DNA from: an uncultured Pelagibacteraceae bacterium
GTDB taxonomy: Bacteria > Pseudomonadota > Alphaproteobacteria > Pelagibacterales > Pelagibacteraceae
Length of the DNA stretch: 64,000 bases
NCBI GenBank assembly: GCA_902574035.1
Contig: CACGMC010000003.1
Span: forward strand, 157,298-221,297
Direction of reading: 5' to 3'
The notes beneath the pieces were generated by a model that saw only the letters and a list, made by a program, of their open reading frames with translations, searched no databases and was not told the DNA's origin. The translations under genes and the position numbers were made by a program. Below are positions 15,181 through 24,643 of this stretch, piece by piece (position 1 is the first letter of the stretch; each line of letters begins with the position of its first letter).

Positions 15181-16442
15181 TTTTTTTTCAATATAGATCC
15201 AGCGGCATATAAGCTTCCGAATGCCACAATAAGTTTTTTTTCACTGCTACTTATTTTTTTCAAAGCATCTTTTAAACTATAAGCCGTCTCGGAGACAATT
15301 TTGTTTTTAAAAGCGATTCTATTCAGTTTGCCAGCAGATTCAGAACCATTTTCATTTTCAATTGGCATAGTTACGATTTTTTGAAACACATCTTTTAGCT
15401 CTTTAATAAATAAATCAGGCTCTTTATTTTTAGTCATCGACCAAATACCATATTTAGGTAATTTTATAGTTTTAAGATAGTTATATAAATTAAGTGCATC
15501 CGCGGGTGAATGAGCTCCATCGATCATTATCAATTCATTTTTATGCAACATTTTTTTAATCCTACCTTTTTTTAAATAATTAAATCGTCCAGGAAAAGAT
15601 AATTCTGGTATAGTTTTTTCTATTATTTTTTTATTTATTTTTAAATCTAAGGCTATTTTAATAGCATGTGATATATTTTGAAACATTCCTACTGAATGTA
15701 CATTTCTAGTGTCAAGTTTAATTTTTATTTTTTTATCTTGATAATAGTAATATTTATTTTTTTTTATTAATTTCCACGAATTTGGATAATGAATTTTACT
15801 TTTATTTTTTTTTAAATGACCTTTAATTTTCTTTAATACATAGGCTGTTTGTTTTCCTATATATATGTTCGTGAAATGACTTAAATATCCAACATCTTCT
15901 TTGATTATTTCATTTAGGGTTTTCTTTTTTAGGAATATCTTATGTTGAAGGTTTATATTAGTTACCACTTGAGCTAGGGGAAAATCAAAAACATTCGAAC
16001 AATCATGCTTCCAAAGAGCCCCTGTTTCTAGAATAAAGTAATCAACATTAAGTTTAGAAGCATTAATTACGTAAACCAAAGTAAGAACTTCATACACAGT
16101 TAATGGTATTTTTAATTTTTCAATTTCTCTTATGGTACCTTTTATTTCTTTATAAGTTAAATATCTACTTCCCATATAAAATCGCTCTCTAATATCTTGA
16201 AGAGACGGAGAAATATAAGTTGAAACAGTTTGATTGTTTGCCTCTATAAAATTTTTTAATGTCCATAATGTTGTAAATTTTCCTGACTCCCCAAGTACAT
16301 TAATAACATTATTAAGTTTTCTTTCTGGATTTCCTAATAAACTTAGAGCTAACTTTATCCTTTTAAGACCAAATTTTACTGATTTGTTAAATAATTTATG
16401 ATTAAGAAGCTGACTGTAAAGATTTATCGATTGAGATGGCAT
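15177..16442 (-). CDS. folC: Dihydrofolate/folylpolyglutamate synthase FolC, divergent
   Basis: 421 residues of Mur-ligase-like fold. N-terminal GLKRIKLALSLLGNPE and the later MIDGAHSPADALNLY (usually DGAHNP) identify FolC, which makes dihydrofolate and adds glutamates to folates. The P-loop is unusual: GESGKFTT (residues 51-58) instead of GTNGKGST, and the usual TSIGLDH is NINLQHK. It still fits GxxGK plus Ser/Thr. The start overlaps accD by 41 bases; the conserved N-terminus supports it. accD-folC order is common in alphaproteobacteria. It is the last gene of the 12 kb leftward run. Confidence 0.85.
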   Translation of the reverse strand: MPSQSINLYSQLLNHKLFNKSVKFGLKRIKLALSLLGNPERKLNNVINVLGESGKFTTLWTLKNFIEANNQTVSTYISPSLQDIRERFYMGSRYLTYKEIKGTIREIEKLKIPLTVYEVLTLVYVINASKLNVDYFILETGALWKHDCSNVFDFPLAQVVTNINLQHKIFLKKKTLNEIIKEDVGYLSHFTNIYIGKQTAYVLKKIKGHLKKNKSKIHYPNSWKLIKKNKYYYYQDKKIKIKLDTRNVHSVGMFQNISHAIKIALDLKINKKIIEKTIPELSFPGRFNYLKKGRIKKMLHKNELIMIDGAHSPADALNLYNYLKTIKLPKYGIWSMTKNKEPDLFIKELKDVFQKIVTMPIENENGSESAGKLNRIAFKNKIVSETAYSLKDALKKISSSEKKLIVAFGSLYAAGSILKKN

Positions 16443-17322
16443 TTGTAGTCTCTTTTTTAGCCTGAGTCTCAGATTTTTTCAACATAACACTTAGCAAAGT
16501 TCCTATAGTTGAATTAAGATATTTTCTTTCAATTACTAAATCTACACCACCATGATCCTTTACATATTCAGCTGTCTGGAATTCTTCTGGCAATGTTTCT
16601 CTTACAGTATCTTGAATTACTCTTCTACCGGCAAAACCTATTGTTGCTTTTGGTTCAGCTATCAAAATATCACCGAGCATTCCCCAAGAAGCTGTTACAC
16701 CTCCGGTTGTTGGATCAGTCAATACTACAATATATGGAAGATTATTTTTTTTTAACTCATTTATGGCAAGTGTTGTTCTTGTCATTTGCATTAAAGCTAT
16801 CGAGGACTCCATCATTCTTTGACCGCCGCTACAACTAAAGAAAATAAGAGGCGTTTTATTATTAATTGCATGTTGTACGCCAGTTATAAAAGCTTCTCCT
16901 GATGCAGCACCAAAAGATCCACCTATAAATCTAAAATCTTGAGCGCCAACCGTAACATCTATATTTTTTACTTTACCTTTTGCAATCAAAATAGCATCGT
17001 CTTGTCCTGTTTTTTTTCTAGCGTCACTCAATCTATCTTTATATTTTTTATTATCAACAAAATTTAAAGGGTCGTCCATAGGAAGCGGTGTATTTATTAT
17101 TTCGTACACACTATTATCAAAAAATAACTTAAATCTATCTTTACATGAAAGTTTGTGGTGCGCTCCACATTTTGTACAACAATAGAAATTAGATTTAAAA
17201 TCCTCTTTATAGATTAGATTTTTACATTCACAAGAAATCCAAAGAGTTTCTTCAGAGGAAGAAGTTTTCTTTTTAAATAAAGATTTAATTTTTGGTTTTA
17301 TAAACTTAGTTATCCAATTCAT
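16402..17322 (-). CDS. accD: Acetyl-CoA carboxylase carboxyltransferase subunit beta
   Basis: 306 residues. The carboxyltransferase core is clear (GSFGAASGEAFITGVQHA, FFSCSGGQRMMESSIALMQM, VVLTDPTTGGVTASW, IGFAGRRVIQDT). AccD pairs with AccA (encoded at 56598) to transfer carboxyl from biotin to acetyl-CoA, the first step of fatty acid synthesis. In the N-terminal zinc ribbon, the second knuckle is CTKC (Cys49, Cys52), but the first reads CEC (Cys31, Cys33), one residue shorter than the usual CxxC. It starts 4 bases inside trpA. Confidence 0.93.
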   Translation of the reverse strand: MNWITKFIKPKIKSLFKKKTSSSEETLWISCECKNLIYKEDFKSNFYCCTKCGAHHKLSCKDRFKLFFDNSVYEIINTPLPMDDPLNFVDNKKYKDRLSDARKKTGQDDAILIAKGKVKNIDVTVGAQDFRFIGGSFGAASGEAFITGVQHAINNKTPLIFFSCSGGQRMMESSIALMQMTRTTLAINELKKNNLPYIVVLTDPTTGGVTASWGMLGDILIAEPKATIGFAGRRVIQDTVRETLPEEFQTAEYVKDHGGVDLVIERKYLNSTIGTLLSVMLKKSETQAKKETTNAISIDKSLQSAS

Positions 17323-18119
17323 ATAATTTGCTTCTTTAGATTGTATACCATTTTATTTAGTACTTTGGCAGCATTTAGGCGTTTTTTTAATGAATTCGTT
17401 ATAGTTTTACATAATTGACTACCAACTACAAGCCCATCGGCTTTTTTTAGCGAGGCAATAGTTTTATTGGTAATTCCGAAACCTATTACTATATTTTTTT
17501 TACGATTGATTCTTTTAATTTTACTATAATTATGAAGAATTTTTCGGGGTGAAACTTTAAGTTTACCACCGGTTGTAGACAACATAGAGATATAGTAAAT
17601 CATATTTCGAGAGTAATTTATAATTTTTCTCATTCTTTCTTTGGATGTAGTAGGTGATAATAATTGAATAAAATCTATAGATTTTTTTTTACATTTTTTT
17701 GCAAAGTTTTTATTTTCTGGATAAGGAAGATCTACAACGATTAACCCATCAACGCCAGAGTCTTTACAACTTTTTAAAAAATTGTTTTCACCACTTTGAT
17801 AAATTAAATTAAAATATCCCATTAAAATTAAAGGTTTACTAGGATTCGAAACTTTAAATTTTTTAACAATTTGAAAAACATCTTTTAATTTTATTCCATT
17901 TCTTAAGGCTCTATGAGAACTTCCTTGAATTTGTCCTCCATCAGCTATTGGAGTGTTGTGAGGAAAACCAAGTTCAAGTATATCTGCATGTTTTGAAATA
18001 ACATTTAATATTTTTAAAGAATTATTTTTAGTATTATCACCAGCAACAGTATATGTAATTAAAGCAGGTCTTTTTTCTTTTTTACATTTTTTAAATGCTA
18101 AATCAATTTTCGACTTCAT
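17319..18119 (-). CDS. trpA: Tryptophan synthase alpha chain
   Basis: 266 residues, TIM-barrel. Motifs include ADILELGFPHNTPIADGGQIQGSS (catalytic Glu and substrate loop, family consensus LGIPFSDPLADGP), DGLIVVDLPYPE and VIGFGITNK near the phosphate site. The usual PFSDP is here PHNTP. TrpA cleaves indole-3-glycerol phosphate and passes indole to TrpB. Overlap of 4 bases with trpB and accD indicates coupled translation. Confidence 0.93.
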   Translation of the reverse strand: MKSKIDLAFKKCKKEKRPALITYTVAGDNTKNNSLKILNVISKHADILELGFPHNTPIADGGQIQGSSHRALRNGIKLKDVFQIVKKFKVSNPSKPLILMGYFNLIYQSGENNFLKSCKDSGVDGLIVVDLPYPENKNFAKKCKKKSIDFIQLLSPTTSKERMRKIINYSRNMIYYISMLSTTGGKLKVSPRKILHNYSKIKRINRKKNIVIGFGITNKTIASLKKADGLVVGSQLCKTITNSLKKRLNAAKVLNKMVYNLKKQII

Positions 18120-19342
18120 CTTATGTAGGTTCCTAATTTTTTTTTTATAATGTCTTTATCTTTTGTGCTATCACCACAAGAGTTAACAATTATAATCTCA
18201 GAGGATTTTAATTTTGGAGCAAGTCGTATTGCTTCATGGAAAGCATGGGAAGGTTCAAGAGATGGAGAAATATTCTCTAATTTAGAAACTAATTGATAGG
18301 CTTTTAATGCTTCTTCGTCACTGGCCGAGGTATACTTTGCTCTTTTTGAATCTTTTAAAAAACAATGTAGCGGGGAAATTCCTGGATAGTCTAAACCAGC
18401 AGAAATAGACTCAGTTGAACCTATTTGTCCTTCTTTGTCTTGAACAACGTATTGAGCGGCTCCATGTAAAATTCCTATTTTAGCTCCATTAGTTAATGGA
18501 GCTGCGTGCAGTCTACTATTTTTTGGACCACCAGCTTCTATACCAATAAATTCAGCATCAGTGTCCATAAATTCATTCCAAAAACCCATAGCGGAACTTC
18601 CACCGCCAACGCAATTTAAAAGTTTAATTTTTTTGGGAATTTTTCCAAATTCTTCAATAACTTGTTTTACTAATTCTCTAGATATCTGAGCGGTGCTCCA
18701 AGCGCATATTTTAATAAAAATGTTAGGACCAACAGTTGAACCTACACACATATGAGTGGTATCACAGTTTGAAACCCAGTATCTCATGCATTCACTTACA
18801 GCATCAACTAAAGTTTGACTCCCTGTTTTAACAGGTACAATCGTGGCACCATTTTTTCTCATTGCTTCAACATTTGGTCTTTGCCTCTTTATATCTTTGG
18901 CACCCATGAAAATTTTACACTTAAGGCCAAATTTTTTAGCTGCCATAGATAACATTTTTCCTGCATATCCGGCCCCTGTATCTCCAACAATATATTTTTT
19001 CCCTGCCCGTTTAGCTATTAGGCAATGTACAGTTGCATTGTATATTTTGTGTGCACCGCCGTTAGCTTCAGACACTACTTTTGCATATATTTGAGCCCCA
19101 CCCAAATGTGCTGTCAAATTTTCTAATTTTATAAGTGGAGTAGGTGTACCGACGTAAGAATTAAAATAATGGTCTCTTTCTTTTAAAAAACTTTTATTTT
19201 TCCTTAATTTTGTAAACAGTTTAGTAAGGTCATCGATAGGTTTTTTTAGTGTTTCTGGTATAAAATTTCCACCAAATTTTCCACCATACATGAAATTTTT
19301 ATCATGCTGATCTATTAACTGGATACCTTTTTTAATTTTCAT
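18116..19342 (-). CDS. trpB: Tryptophan synthase beta chain
   Basis: 408 residues, PLP-dependent fold type II. The PLP lysine lies in GGAHKIYNA (usual form EDLNHTGAHKINN), and CVGGGSSAMGFWNEF binds the cofactor phosphate. TrpB condenses indole with serine to make tryptophan. Here the normally strict GAHKIN is GAHKIY and the preceding EDLNHT is EANG, a noticeable divergence from textbook TrpB1. The C-terminal region SLEPSHAFHEA is conserved. It overlaps trpF by 11 bases and trpA by 4. Confidence 0.92.
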   Translation of the reverse strand: MKIKKGIQLIDQHDKNFMYGGKFGGNFIPETLKKPIDDLTKLFTKLRKNKSFLKERDHYFNSYVGTPTPLIKLENLTAHLGGAQIYAKVVSEANGGAHKIYNATVHCLIAKRAGKKYIVGDTGAGYAGKMLSMAAKKFGLKCKIFMGAKDIKRQRPNVEAMRKNGATIVPVKTGSQTLVDAVSECMRYWVSNCDTTHMCVGSTVGPNIFIKICAWSTAQISRELVKQVIEEFGKIPKKIKLLNCVGGGSSAMGFWNEFMDTDAEFIGIEAGGPKNSRLHAAPLTNGAKIGILHGAAQYVVQDKEGQIGSTESISAGLDYPGISPLHCFLKDSKRAKYTSASDEEALKAYQLVSKLENISPSLEPSHAFHEAIRLAPKLKSSEIIIVNSCGDSTKDKDIIKKKLGTYIR

Positions 19343-19949
19343 GATTTATTTCTTTAACACATCTAATAAATTCTTTTATCTTATTTACATCTTTTACTTT
19401 ATTTGTTTCTAAAGCACCAGAGACATCAATGATATCAGTTAATTTTGATAAATAGCTTAGTTTATCTTTTGTTATATTCCCTGCTATCATTTTCTCTCCC
19501 TTTATTTGAATATCTTTGATCCAATTATGATTCCAGCTTAAACTTTTTTCATACCCTGTGCTATCCCATAAGATTATATCTGACTCATCCTCTACTTTTT
19601 TATAAGCTTCAATATCTATCTTATTTTTAACTTGAATTGTAGTTATTATTTTTTTTTGAAATTTTTTTTTAATATTAATTAATAATTTATGATTATAATT
19701 TCCATATAGTTGAAAATAATCAAGATTAAGCTTAGAAAATTTTTCAAGTTCCTCTAAACTAGGCTTGACTAATACACCAACATATTGAGCTTTATTTTTT
19801 GATATGCTTAAGAGTTTTTTTGCTTTTTCAAATGTTACAAATCTATGACTTTGAGGATAATTCAAAATAAATCCACAAAAATTTACATCGTTATTTATGC
19901 AAGTTTCAACTTCAATAGGATTTGAGAGCCCACAAACTTTTAATTTCAT
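19332..19949 (-). CDS. trpF: Phosphoribosylanthranilate isomerase
   Basis: 205 residues, (beta/alpha)8 barrel. The opening MKLKVCGLSNPIEVE carries the catalytic Cys of TrpF; the catalytic Asp region is ILWDSTGYEKSLSWNHNWI, and IIDVSGALETNKVKD forms the phosphate site (usual DVSSGVE). TrpF isomerises phosphoribosylanthranilate to CdRP. trpE, trpD and trpC are not in this window. It is 4 bp downstream of pyrF, as in many alphaproteobacteria. Confidence 0.9.
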   Translation of the reverse strand: MKLKVCGLSNPIEVETCINNDVNFCGFILNYPQSHRFVTFEKAKKLLSISKNKAQYVGVLVKPSLEELEKFSKLNLDYFQLYGNYNHKLLINIKKKFQKKIITTIQVKNKIDIEAYKKVEDESDIILWDSTGYEKSLSWNHNWIKDIQIKGEKMIAGNITKDKLSYLSKLTDIIDVSGALETNKVKDVNKIKEFIRCVKEINHEN

Positions 19950-19953
19950 AGGT

Positions 19954-20646
19954 TTATTTTAATGACTTAACTAAATTCTGAATATTATTTTTTATATTAC
20001 CTTTTATTAAACTTCTTCCCATCACAATTGATGTTGCACCATTTTCAAAAGCATCTTTAGGTGACATGACTCTTTTCTGATCATTTAATTTTTCACCTTT
20101 TAGTCTTATTCCAGGGGTTACTATTTCCATACCCTTACAGATTTTTTTTATAAATTTAATTTCGTGAGCTGAACAAACAATACCATCTATTCCTGCATCT
20201 CTTGCAAGCAAAGCCTGTTTTCGAACTAAATTCTTTATAGGTCTCGTGTGACCTACTTTTTTAATTGATGAATTAGAAAAACTAGTTAAAACAGTAACTC
20301 CCAAAATCTTAAATTTTTGATTAAATTTTTTTGATATTCTTTTGATTGCTTTAAGCATTTCATGCCCTCCGCTCATGTGGACAGTTATATAAGAAATATT
20401 TTTTAAATCTTTAAGTGATTTTAAAGCCGCAGAACTAGTGTTCGGGATATCAAAAATTTTTAAATCCAACCACAAATTTTTAACTTTTGATTTCTCAATA
20501 AATTTTCTTCCATTTTTTGAATAAAAAAACTCTAATCCAAATTTATAACCTATTCTATAGCCGCTTATTTTAATTTGAGAATATTGCATAATTTTTTTAA
20601 CTTTTTTTATACTGTCAGTATCACATGCAATAAAAATATTTCTCAT
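19954..20646 (-). CDS. pyrF: Orotidine 5'-phosphate decarboxylase
   Basis: 230 residues. The catalytic Asp/Lys pair is in LWLDLKIFDIPNT (consensus DxKxxDIPNT), the barrel strand ITVHMSGG follows, and the phosphate loop is VTPGIRLKGEKLNDQKRVMSP and MGRSLIKG. PyrF converts OMP to UMP, the last step of de novo pyrimidine synthesis. It is 2 bp downstream of the IHF/HU gene, so it belongs to the same transcript. Confidence 0.93.
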   Translation of the reverse strand: MRNIFIACDTDSIKKVKKIMQYSQIKISGYRIGYKFGLEFFYSKNGRKFIEKSKVKNLWLDLKIFDIPNTSSAALKSLKDLKNISYITVHMSGGHEMLKAIKRISKKFNQKFKILGVTVLTSFSNSSIKKVGHTRPIKNLVRKQALLARDAGIDGIVCSAHEIKFIKKICKGMEIVTPGIRLKGEKLNDQKRVMSPKDAFENGATSIVMGRSLIKGNIKNNIQNLVKSLK

Positions 20647-20648
20647 AA

Positions 20649-20930
20649 TTATTTATTTATTAGTTCTTTAAGTCTTTTACTAGCCCTAAATCTTATTTTA
20701 TTTCTTTTTGGAACATAAATAATTTCACCAGTTTTAGGATTTCTAGCTTGTTTTTTTTCTTTAATTTCCTTTATAAAAAAAGTTCCTAAAGATTTAATCC
20801 CAATTGATTTTTTGTTTACAAGGGAGTTCGTGATTTGCTGGACAAAAATATCTAAAATTTTTTCAAGATTTTTTTTGTTAATATTTGGGTTTTTTCTTTT
20901 TAAGAATTGGATGATTTTTGGTTTGGACAA
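20649..20930 (-). CDS. ihfB: Integration host factor beta-like DNA-binding protein
   Basis: 93 residues, typical HU/IHF length. The helical N-terminus is followed by the beta-arm signature (IGIKSLGTFFIKE..KKQARNPKTGE) that intercalates in the minor groove. Its location immediately behind rpsA (stop and start abut) matches ihfB in other proteobacteria. It is very Lys-rich, as expected for this genome. HU cannot be fully excluded from the sequence alone. Confidence 0.85.
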   Translation of the reverse strand: MSKPKIIQFLKRKNPNINKKNLEKILDIFVQQITNSLVNKKSIGIKSLGTFFIKEIKEKKQARNPKTGEIIYVPKRNKIRFRASKRLKELINK

Positions 20931-22661
20931 TTACTTATCTTTTTTTTTTGTACTTTTTCTTCCTAAGGCTTTTTCAAATATACCTTTTAATGTAGCTCCT
21001 GATTTAGTTGCTCCTTCTCCAAATTTAGCTACGAGACTTTTTTCTTCATCAATTTGGGCAGCTTTAACACTTAATTTAATTTTTCTTTTATCTAAGTCTA
21101 GCTCAGTTATTTTAGCATCAAGAGCATTTCCCGGTGAAAAAACCTCTGGTCTAGCGTCAGCAGAAGATTTGGCTAAATCTACTTTCCTAATAGAAACAAT
21201 TATTTTCTTTTCATTATCAACAGAAACTTTAACTCCAGTTTTCATAACCTCGTGTACTCTAGTAGTAATTATATCTCCAACCTTTTTATTATTCTCTTTA
21301 AACCAATCAAGTGGGTCTTTATCTAGAGCTCTTTTAGAAAATCTTATTTTTTCATCTTTAACATCTATTATTTTCACTTCTATCATGTCGTTTTTTTTAA
21401 ATTTGTTCAAATATTCTTGTTTCTCATCATAATTAATTTCTTTATAGTGCAACATTCCAACCAATCCTGAGTCAAGTTCACCAAAAATAGCTTTATCTGT
21501 TATGTTTTTAATTTTAATTTTAACTTTTTGACCAACTGAATTCATAACTTTAGTCCAAGGATTTGCTAAAGTTTCTTTATAAGATAACGAAATTCTTTTT
21601 GCATCTTTGTCTATATTTATTATTTTTACTTTCACATTTTGGGAAGGAGATAAAACCTTGCTCGGCTGAACGTTTCTATTTTGCCAAGATAATTCGCTAT
21701 TATGTATTAAACCTTCAATGCCCTCCTCAAGTTTTACAAACACTCCATAGTCCATCAATTTAGTACATGTTCCCTCGTATATTTCTCCAATTTTAAATTT
21801 TTTTGACAAGTTTTCGTATGGATCTTCTGTTAGAGCCTTAATGGATGCTGATACTCTATTAGTAGCTTTATCAATTTTGGTAATTTTTACTTTAAGACTT
21901 TGACCTATAGTAACTAAGTCAGAAGGTTTTTTTACTCTACCATATGATAGATCGCTTACATGAAGCAGAGCATCTATTCCATCAATGTCTAAAAATATTC
22001 CCCAATCTGTAGTTGCTTTGACTTTTGCATTTTCAACTATATCTCCTTCTTTTAAGTTTTTAAGAGCCTCTTTTAATTCTGCATTTTTACTTTTTTCTAA
22101 CACAGCTCTTCTACTTGTGCATAAATTTCCTCTCTTACGATCAATACGTGTTGCTATAACCTTGACCGGCACATTCATTAAATGATCAACTTTTTTTAAT
22201 GGTCTGACATCAATTTGAGAAGACGGCATAAATGTAGGAAGACCGTCGACCGTGCAAACATAACCACCTTTGACTTTACCAGTTATATATCCCGTGACTT
22301 CTTCTTGTGTTTCAAAAACTTTTTCCATTTTTTTCCAAGCAACCATTCTCTTAGCTTTTTCTCTAGAAATTACTATTTCTCCTTTGAAACTCTCAATTCT
22401 TTCCAAATATACCTCAACAGAAGAACCAACTTTTAATTTGTCGAATTCCTTATCATATTTAAATTCTTCAATGGGTATCATGCCTTCCATTTTAGCTTTA
22501 CAGTCAACAACAACAAAATTCTTAGTAATTTCAGTGACAGTGGCTTTTATAATTTCGTTTTCTTTTAATTTTCTCTCTTTGAAATCTTCCTCAAGCAAAG
22601 ATTTAAATTCTTTTAATTTTGGATTTGATATAGATTGTTTTGTTTCTTGCTCAGTGGACAT
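20931..22661 (-). CDS. rpsA: 30S ribosomal protein S1
   Basis: 576 residues with about six S1 (OB-fold) RNA-binding repeats; the clearest are VENAKVKATTDWGIFLDIDG and EGTCTKLMDYGVFVKLEEGIEGLIHNSEL, with weaker first and last repeats, as usual in S1. S1 binds mRNA leaders and helps the ribosome initiate. That matters here, where many genes lack a Shine-Dalgarno site. It has no intergenic spacer from cmk upstream or ihfB downstream; the cmk-rpsA-ihfB order is conserved in proteobacteria. Confidence 0.95.
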   Translation of the reverse strand: MSTEQETKQSISNPKLKEFKSLLEEDFKERKLKENEIIKATVTEITKNFVVVDCKAKMEGMIPIEEFKYDKEFDKLKVGSSVEVYLERIESFKGEIVISREKAKRMVAWKKMEKVFETQEEVTGYITGKVKGGYVCTVDGLPTFMPSSQIDVRPLKKVDHLMNVPVKVIATRIDRKRGNLCTSRRAVLEKSKNAELKEALKNLKEGDIVENAKVKATTDWGIFLDIDGIDALLHVSDLSYGRVKKPSDLVTIGQSLKVKITKIDKATNRVSASIKALTEDPYENLSKKFKIGEIYEGTCTKLMDYGVFVKLEEGIEGLIHNSELSWQNRNVQPSKVLSPSQNVKVKIINIDKDAKRISLSYKETLANPWTKVMNSVGQKVKIKIKNITDKAIFGELDSGLVGMLHYKEINYDEKQEYLNKFKKNDMIEVKIIDVKDEKIRFSKRALDKDPLDWFKENNKKVGDIITTRVHEVMKTGVKVSVDNEKKIIVSIRKVDLAKSSADARPEVFSPGNALDAKITELDLDKRKIKLSVKAAQIDEEKSLVAKFGEGATKSGATLKGIFEKALGRKSTKKKDK

Positions 22662-22662
22662 A

Positions 22663-23319
22663 TTAATTGTTTATCACTTCGTCTATATGTTTTGACATTT
22701 TTTCAACCATTTGTTTTTTATTTAATTTTTGCGAATTTACAATTATAGAATTTCTGTGTTTAAGTAAAGGTGAAATTTTACGTTGTTTATCAAGTGTATT
22801 ACGCATTCTCAACGCTCGTTTAACATCTTTTAGCTTTATATTTTTTGATGTTTTTTTTAGTTCTTTAAACCTTCTTAAAGCTGCAGTATTGATATTGCAT
22901 ATAAAGAAAAATTTTAAGTCTGAATTTGGTAAAATTTTTGTAGATATATCTCTGCCCTCAATACAACAGTTTTTAAATTTTTTTGAAAATTTGATTTGAT
23001 ATTTTTTTAAAATTTTTCTTATATCTCTATTTTTTGCAATAATCGCACTGTATTCGGAAATTTTTGGGGAATGTAAATTTATATTATTTAATTTTCTATA
23101 ATTTAAGTTTTTAAATTTTTTTTTCAGAAAAAAAATTTTATTTTTAGGTTTAATTTTAAGTAAGAGATAACTTGCGTATCTATAAAGCAAACCTGAAGAG
23201 AGAAACTTTAAATTATACTTTTTTGATATTAATTTTGCACCAGTAGTTTTTCCACTCGCAGCTCCTCCATCACAACTAATTACTAAATTTTTATTAAATT
23301 TTTTTTTCAAATGAACCAC
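22663..23319 (-). CDS. cmk: Cytidylate kinase
   Basis: 218 residues. The P-loop is CDGGAASGKTTGAKLI (residues 15-30), followed by the CMP-binding segment FLSSGLLYRYASYLL and EGRDISTKILPNSDLKFF. Cmk phosphorylates CMP and dCMP. The gene is extremely AT-rich, with Lys/Asn/Ile-heavy linkers. It overlaps the aroA end by 26 bases, and rpsA follows after one base. Confidence 0.9.
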   Translation of the reverse strand: MVHLKKKFNKNLVISCDGGAASGKTTGAKLISKKYNLKFLSSGLLYRYASYLLLKIKPKNKIFFLKKKFKNLNYRKLNNINLHSPKISEYSAIIAKNRDIRKILKKYQIKFSKKFKNCCIEGRDISTKILPNSDLKFFFICNINTAALRRFKELKKTSKNIKLKDVKRALRMRNTLDKQRKISPLLKHRNSIIVNSQKLNKKQMVEKMSKHIDEVINN

Positions 23320-24643
23320 CTAATTGTTTTACTATTTTTAAAAAATTCGGGGCAGAAGTCCTTACTGTTTCAAAATTTTTAATTTCAACTTTTAATCCAG
23401 TCAATAATCCAAGAACAGCTGCTGATTGACAAATTCTGTGGTCACCTAAACCAGGTACTTTAATTTTTTTTACATTACTTCTTTTAAATTGTTTACCCAA
23501 AATAATTAATTTATCATTCTGATATTTTGAATATATTCCAAGTTGTTTTAAAATTTTTTGCATTTCAGTAATTCTATCACTTTCTTTATTTTTTAAATCT
23601 GAAATTCCAGAAAAGGTAGACTTTCCTTTTATAAATGCTGCGATGATAAACAAGACCGGATACTCATCCGTTGTATTCAAATAATATTTTTTGGATGCAT
23701 TTATTGGTTTCAGAACACTGCTCTTAATCCTGAGATCACCAACTATTTCGTTATTTACTTTTCTCTTGTTTACAAAAGTTATTTTTGCACCACTTTTTTT
23801 TAAAAGTAAATAGAAACCTAATCTAGTAGGATTTAATCCTACATTTTTAATTTCAAGATATGAATTACTTTTGAGCAAAGTTAAAGCTGTAAAAAAGGCT
23901 GCCGAAGAAGGATCTCCGGGAACATTTATAGAAAAGTTATTTAAGTTTTGTTTACCAAAAACTTTAATTCTTTTTATATTACCTTTTTTTTTGACTCTAA
24001 TTACGTTTGTATTTGTCTTTAACATGTTTTCTGTATGGTCTCTGCTTTTAAGATTTTCAAATATTTCTGTTTCACCATATGAGTTAAGGCCAGCCAAAAT
24101 CACTGCACTTTTGAGCTGGGCCGAGGTACCTGACTTATAAGATATTCCTATCGGATAATTGGAGGAAGAAATACGCAATGGAAAGAAATATTTTTTTTTT
24201 GGGAAAAATTCTGCCCCGAATTGAGACATTAAATAAATCAATTTTTTCATACTTCTTTTGTTTAGAGATTTATCACCAAAAATTTTTAAGTTTATGTTAG
24301 GTGTAGATGAGATGATTCCAATTATTAACCTAGCAAGCGTGCCTGAATTTCCAAAGTCTAATTTTGATGTATTTTTTGTATTGAAAGCACCTAATCCTTT
24401 CCCAAAAATTTTGTAAGTTTTTTTGCCAGTATTTAAAATTTTAATATTTAATTTTCGAAGACAATTTATAGTAGAGTATATATCTTCTGACTCTAAAACG
24501 TTCTTTACTAAAGAAACACCTTGACTAATTGAACCAATTAAAAAGGATCTTATCGAAATAGATTTATCGCTATCTACAATTATTTTTTTTCTAAAATTTT
24601 TTATGGGTTTTTTTATAACCAGAGAAAATTGTTTTGAATTCAT
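23294..24643 (-). CDS. aroA: 3-phosphoshikimate 1-carboxyvinyltransferase (EPSP synthase)
   Basis: 449 residues. Family motifs are DKSISIRSFLIGSISQG, LDFGNSGTLARLIIGII (usual GNAGT; the Gly-Asn-Ser-Gly-Thr form is seen in class II-like enzymes), SAQLKSAVILAGLNS and the C-terminal LGDHRICQSAAVLG. The enzyme joins shikimate-3-phosphate and PEP on the way to chorismate, supplying the Trp and Phe genes in this window. It overlaps lptB by one base. Confidence 0.93.
   Translation of the reverse strand: MNSKQFSLVIKKPIKNFRKKIIVDSDKSISIRSFLIGSISQGVSLVKNVLESEDIYSTINCLRKLNIKILNTGKKTYKIFGKGLGAFNTKNTSKLDFGNSGTLARLIIGIISSTPNINLKIFGDKSLNKRSMKKLIYLMSQFGAEFFPKKKYFFPLRISSSNYPIGISYKSGTSAQLKSAVILAGLNSYGETEIFENLKSRDHTENMLKTNTNVIRVKKKGNIKRIKVFGKQNLNNFSINVPGDPSSAAFFTALTLLKSNSYLEIKNVGLNPTRLGFYLLLKKSGAKITFVNKRKVNNEIVGDLRIKSSVLKPINASKKYYLNTTDEYPVLFIIAAFIKGKSTFSGISDLKNKESDRITEMQKILKQLGIYSKYQNDKLIILGKQFKRSNVKKIKVPGLGDHRICQSAAVLGLLTGLKVEIKNFETVRTSAPNFLKIVKQLGGSFEKKI

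Noticed and set aside
16552..16838. Overlapping 67- and 81-codon frames antisense to accD
   Set aside because: Shadow frames in a well-supported gene; no start signals or family resemblance.
20812..22695. Several long Phe/Leu/Ser-rich frames opposite ihfB-rpsA
   Set aside because: Antisense to Lys/Glu-rich coding sequence (AAA/GAA become TTT/TTC), which produces long hydrophobic open frames by composition.
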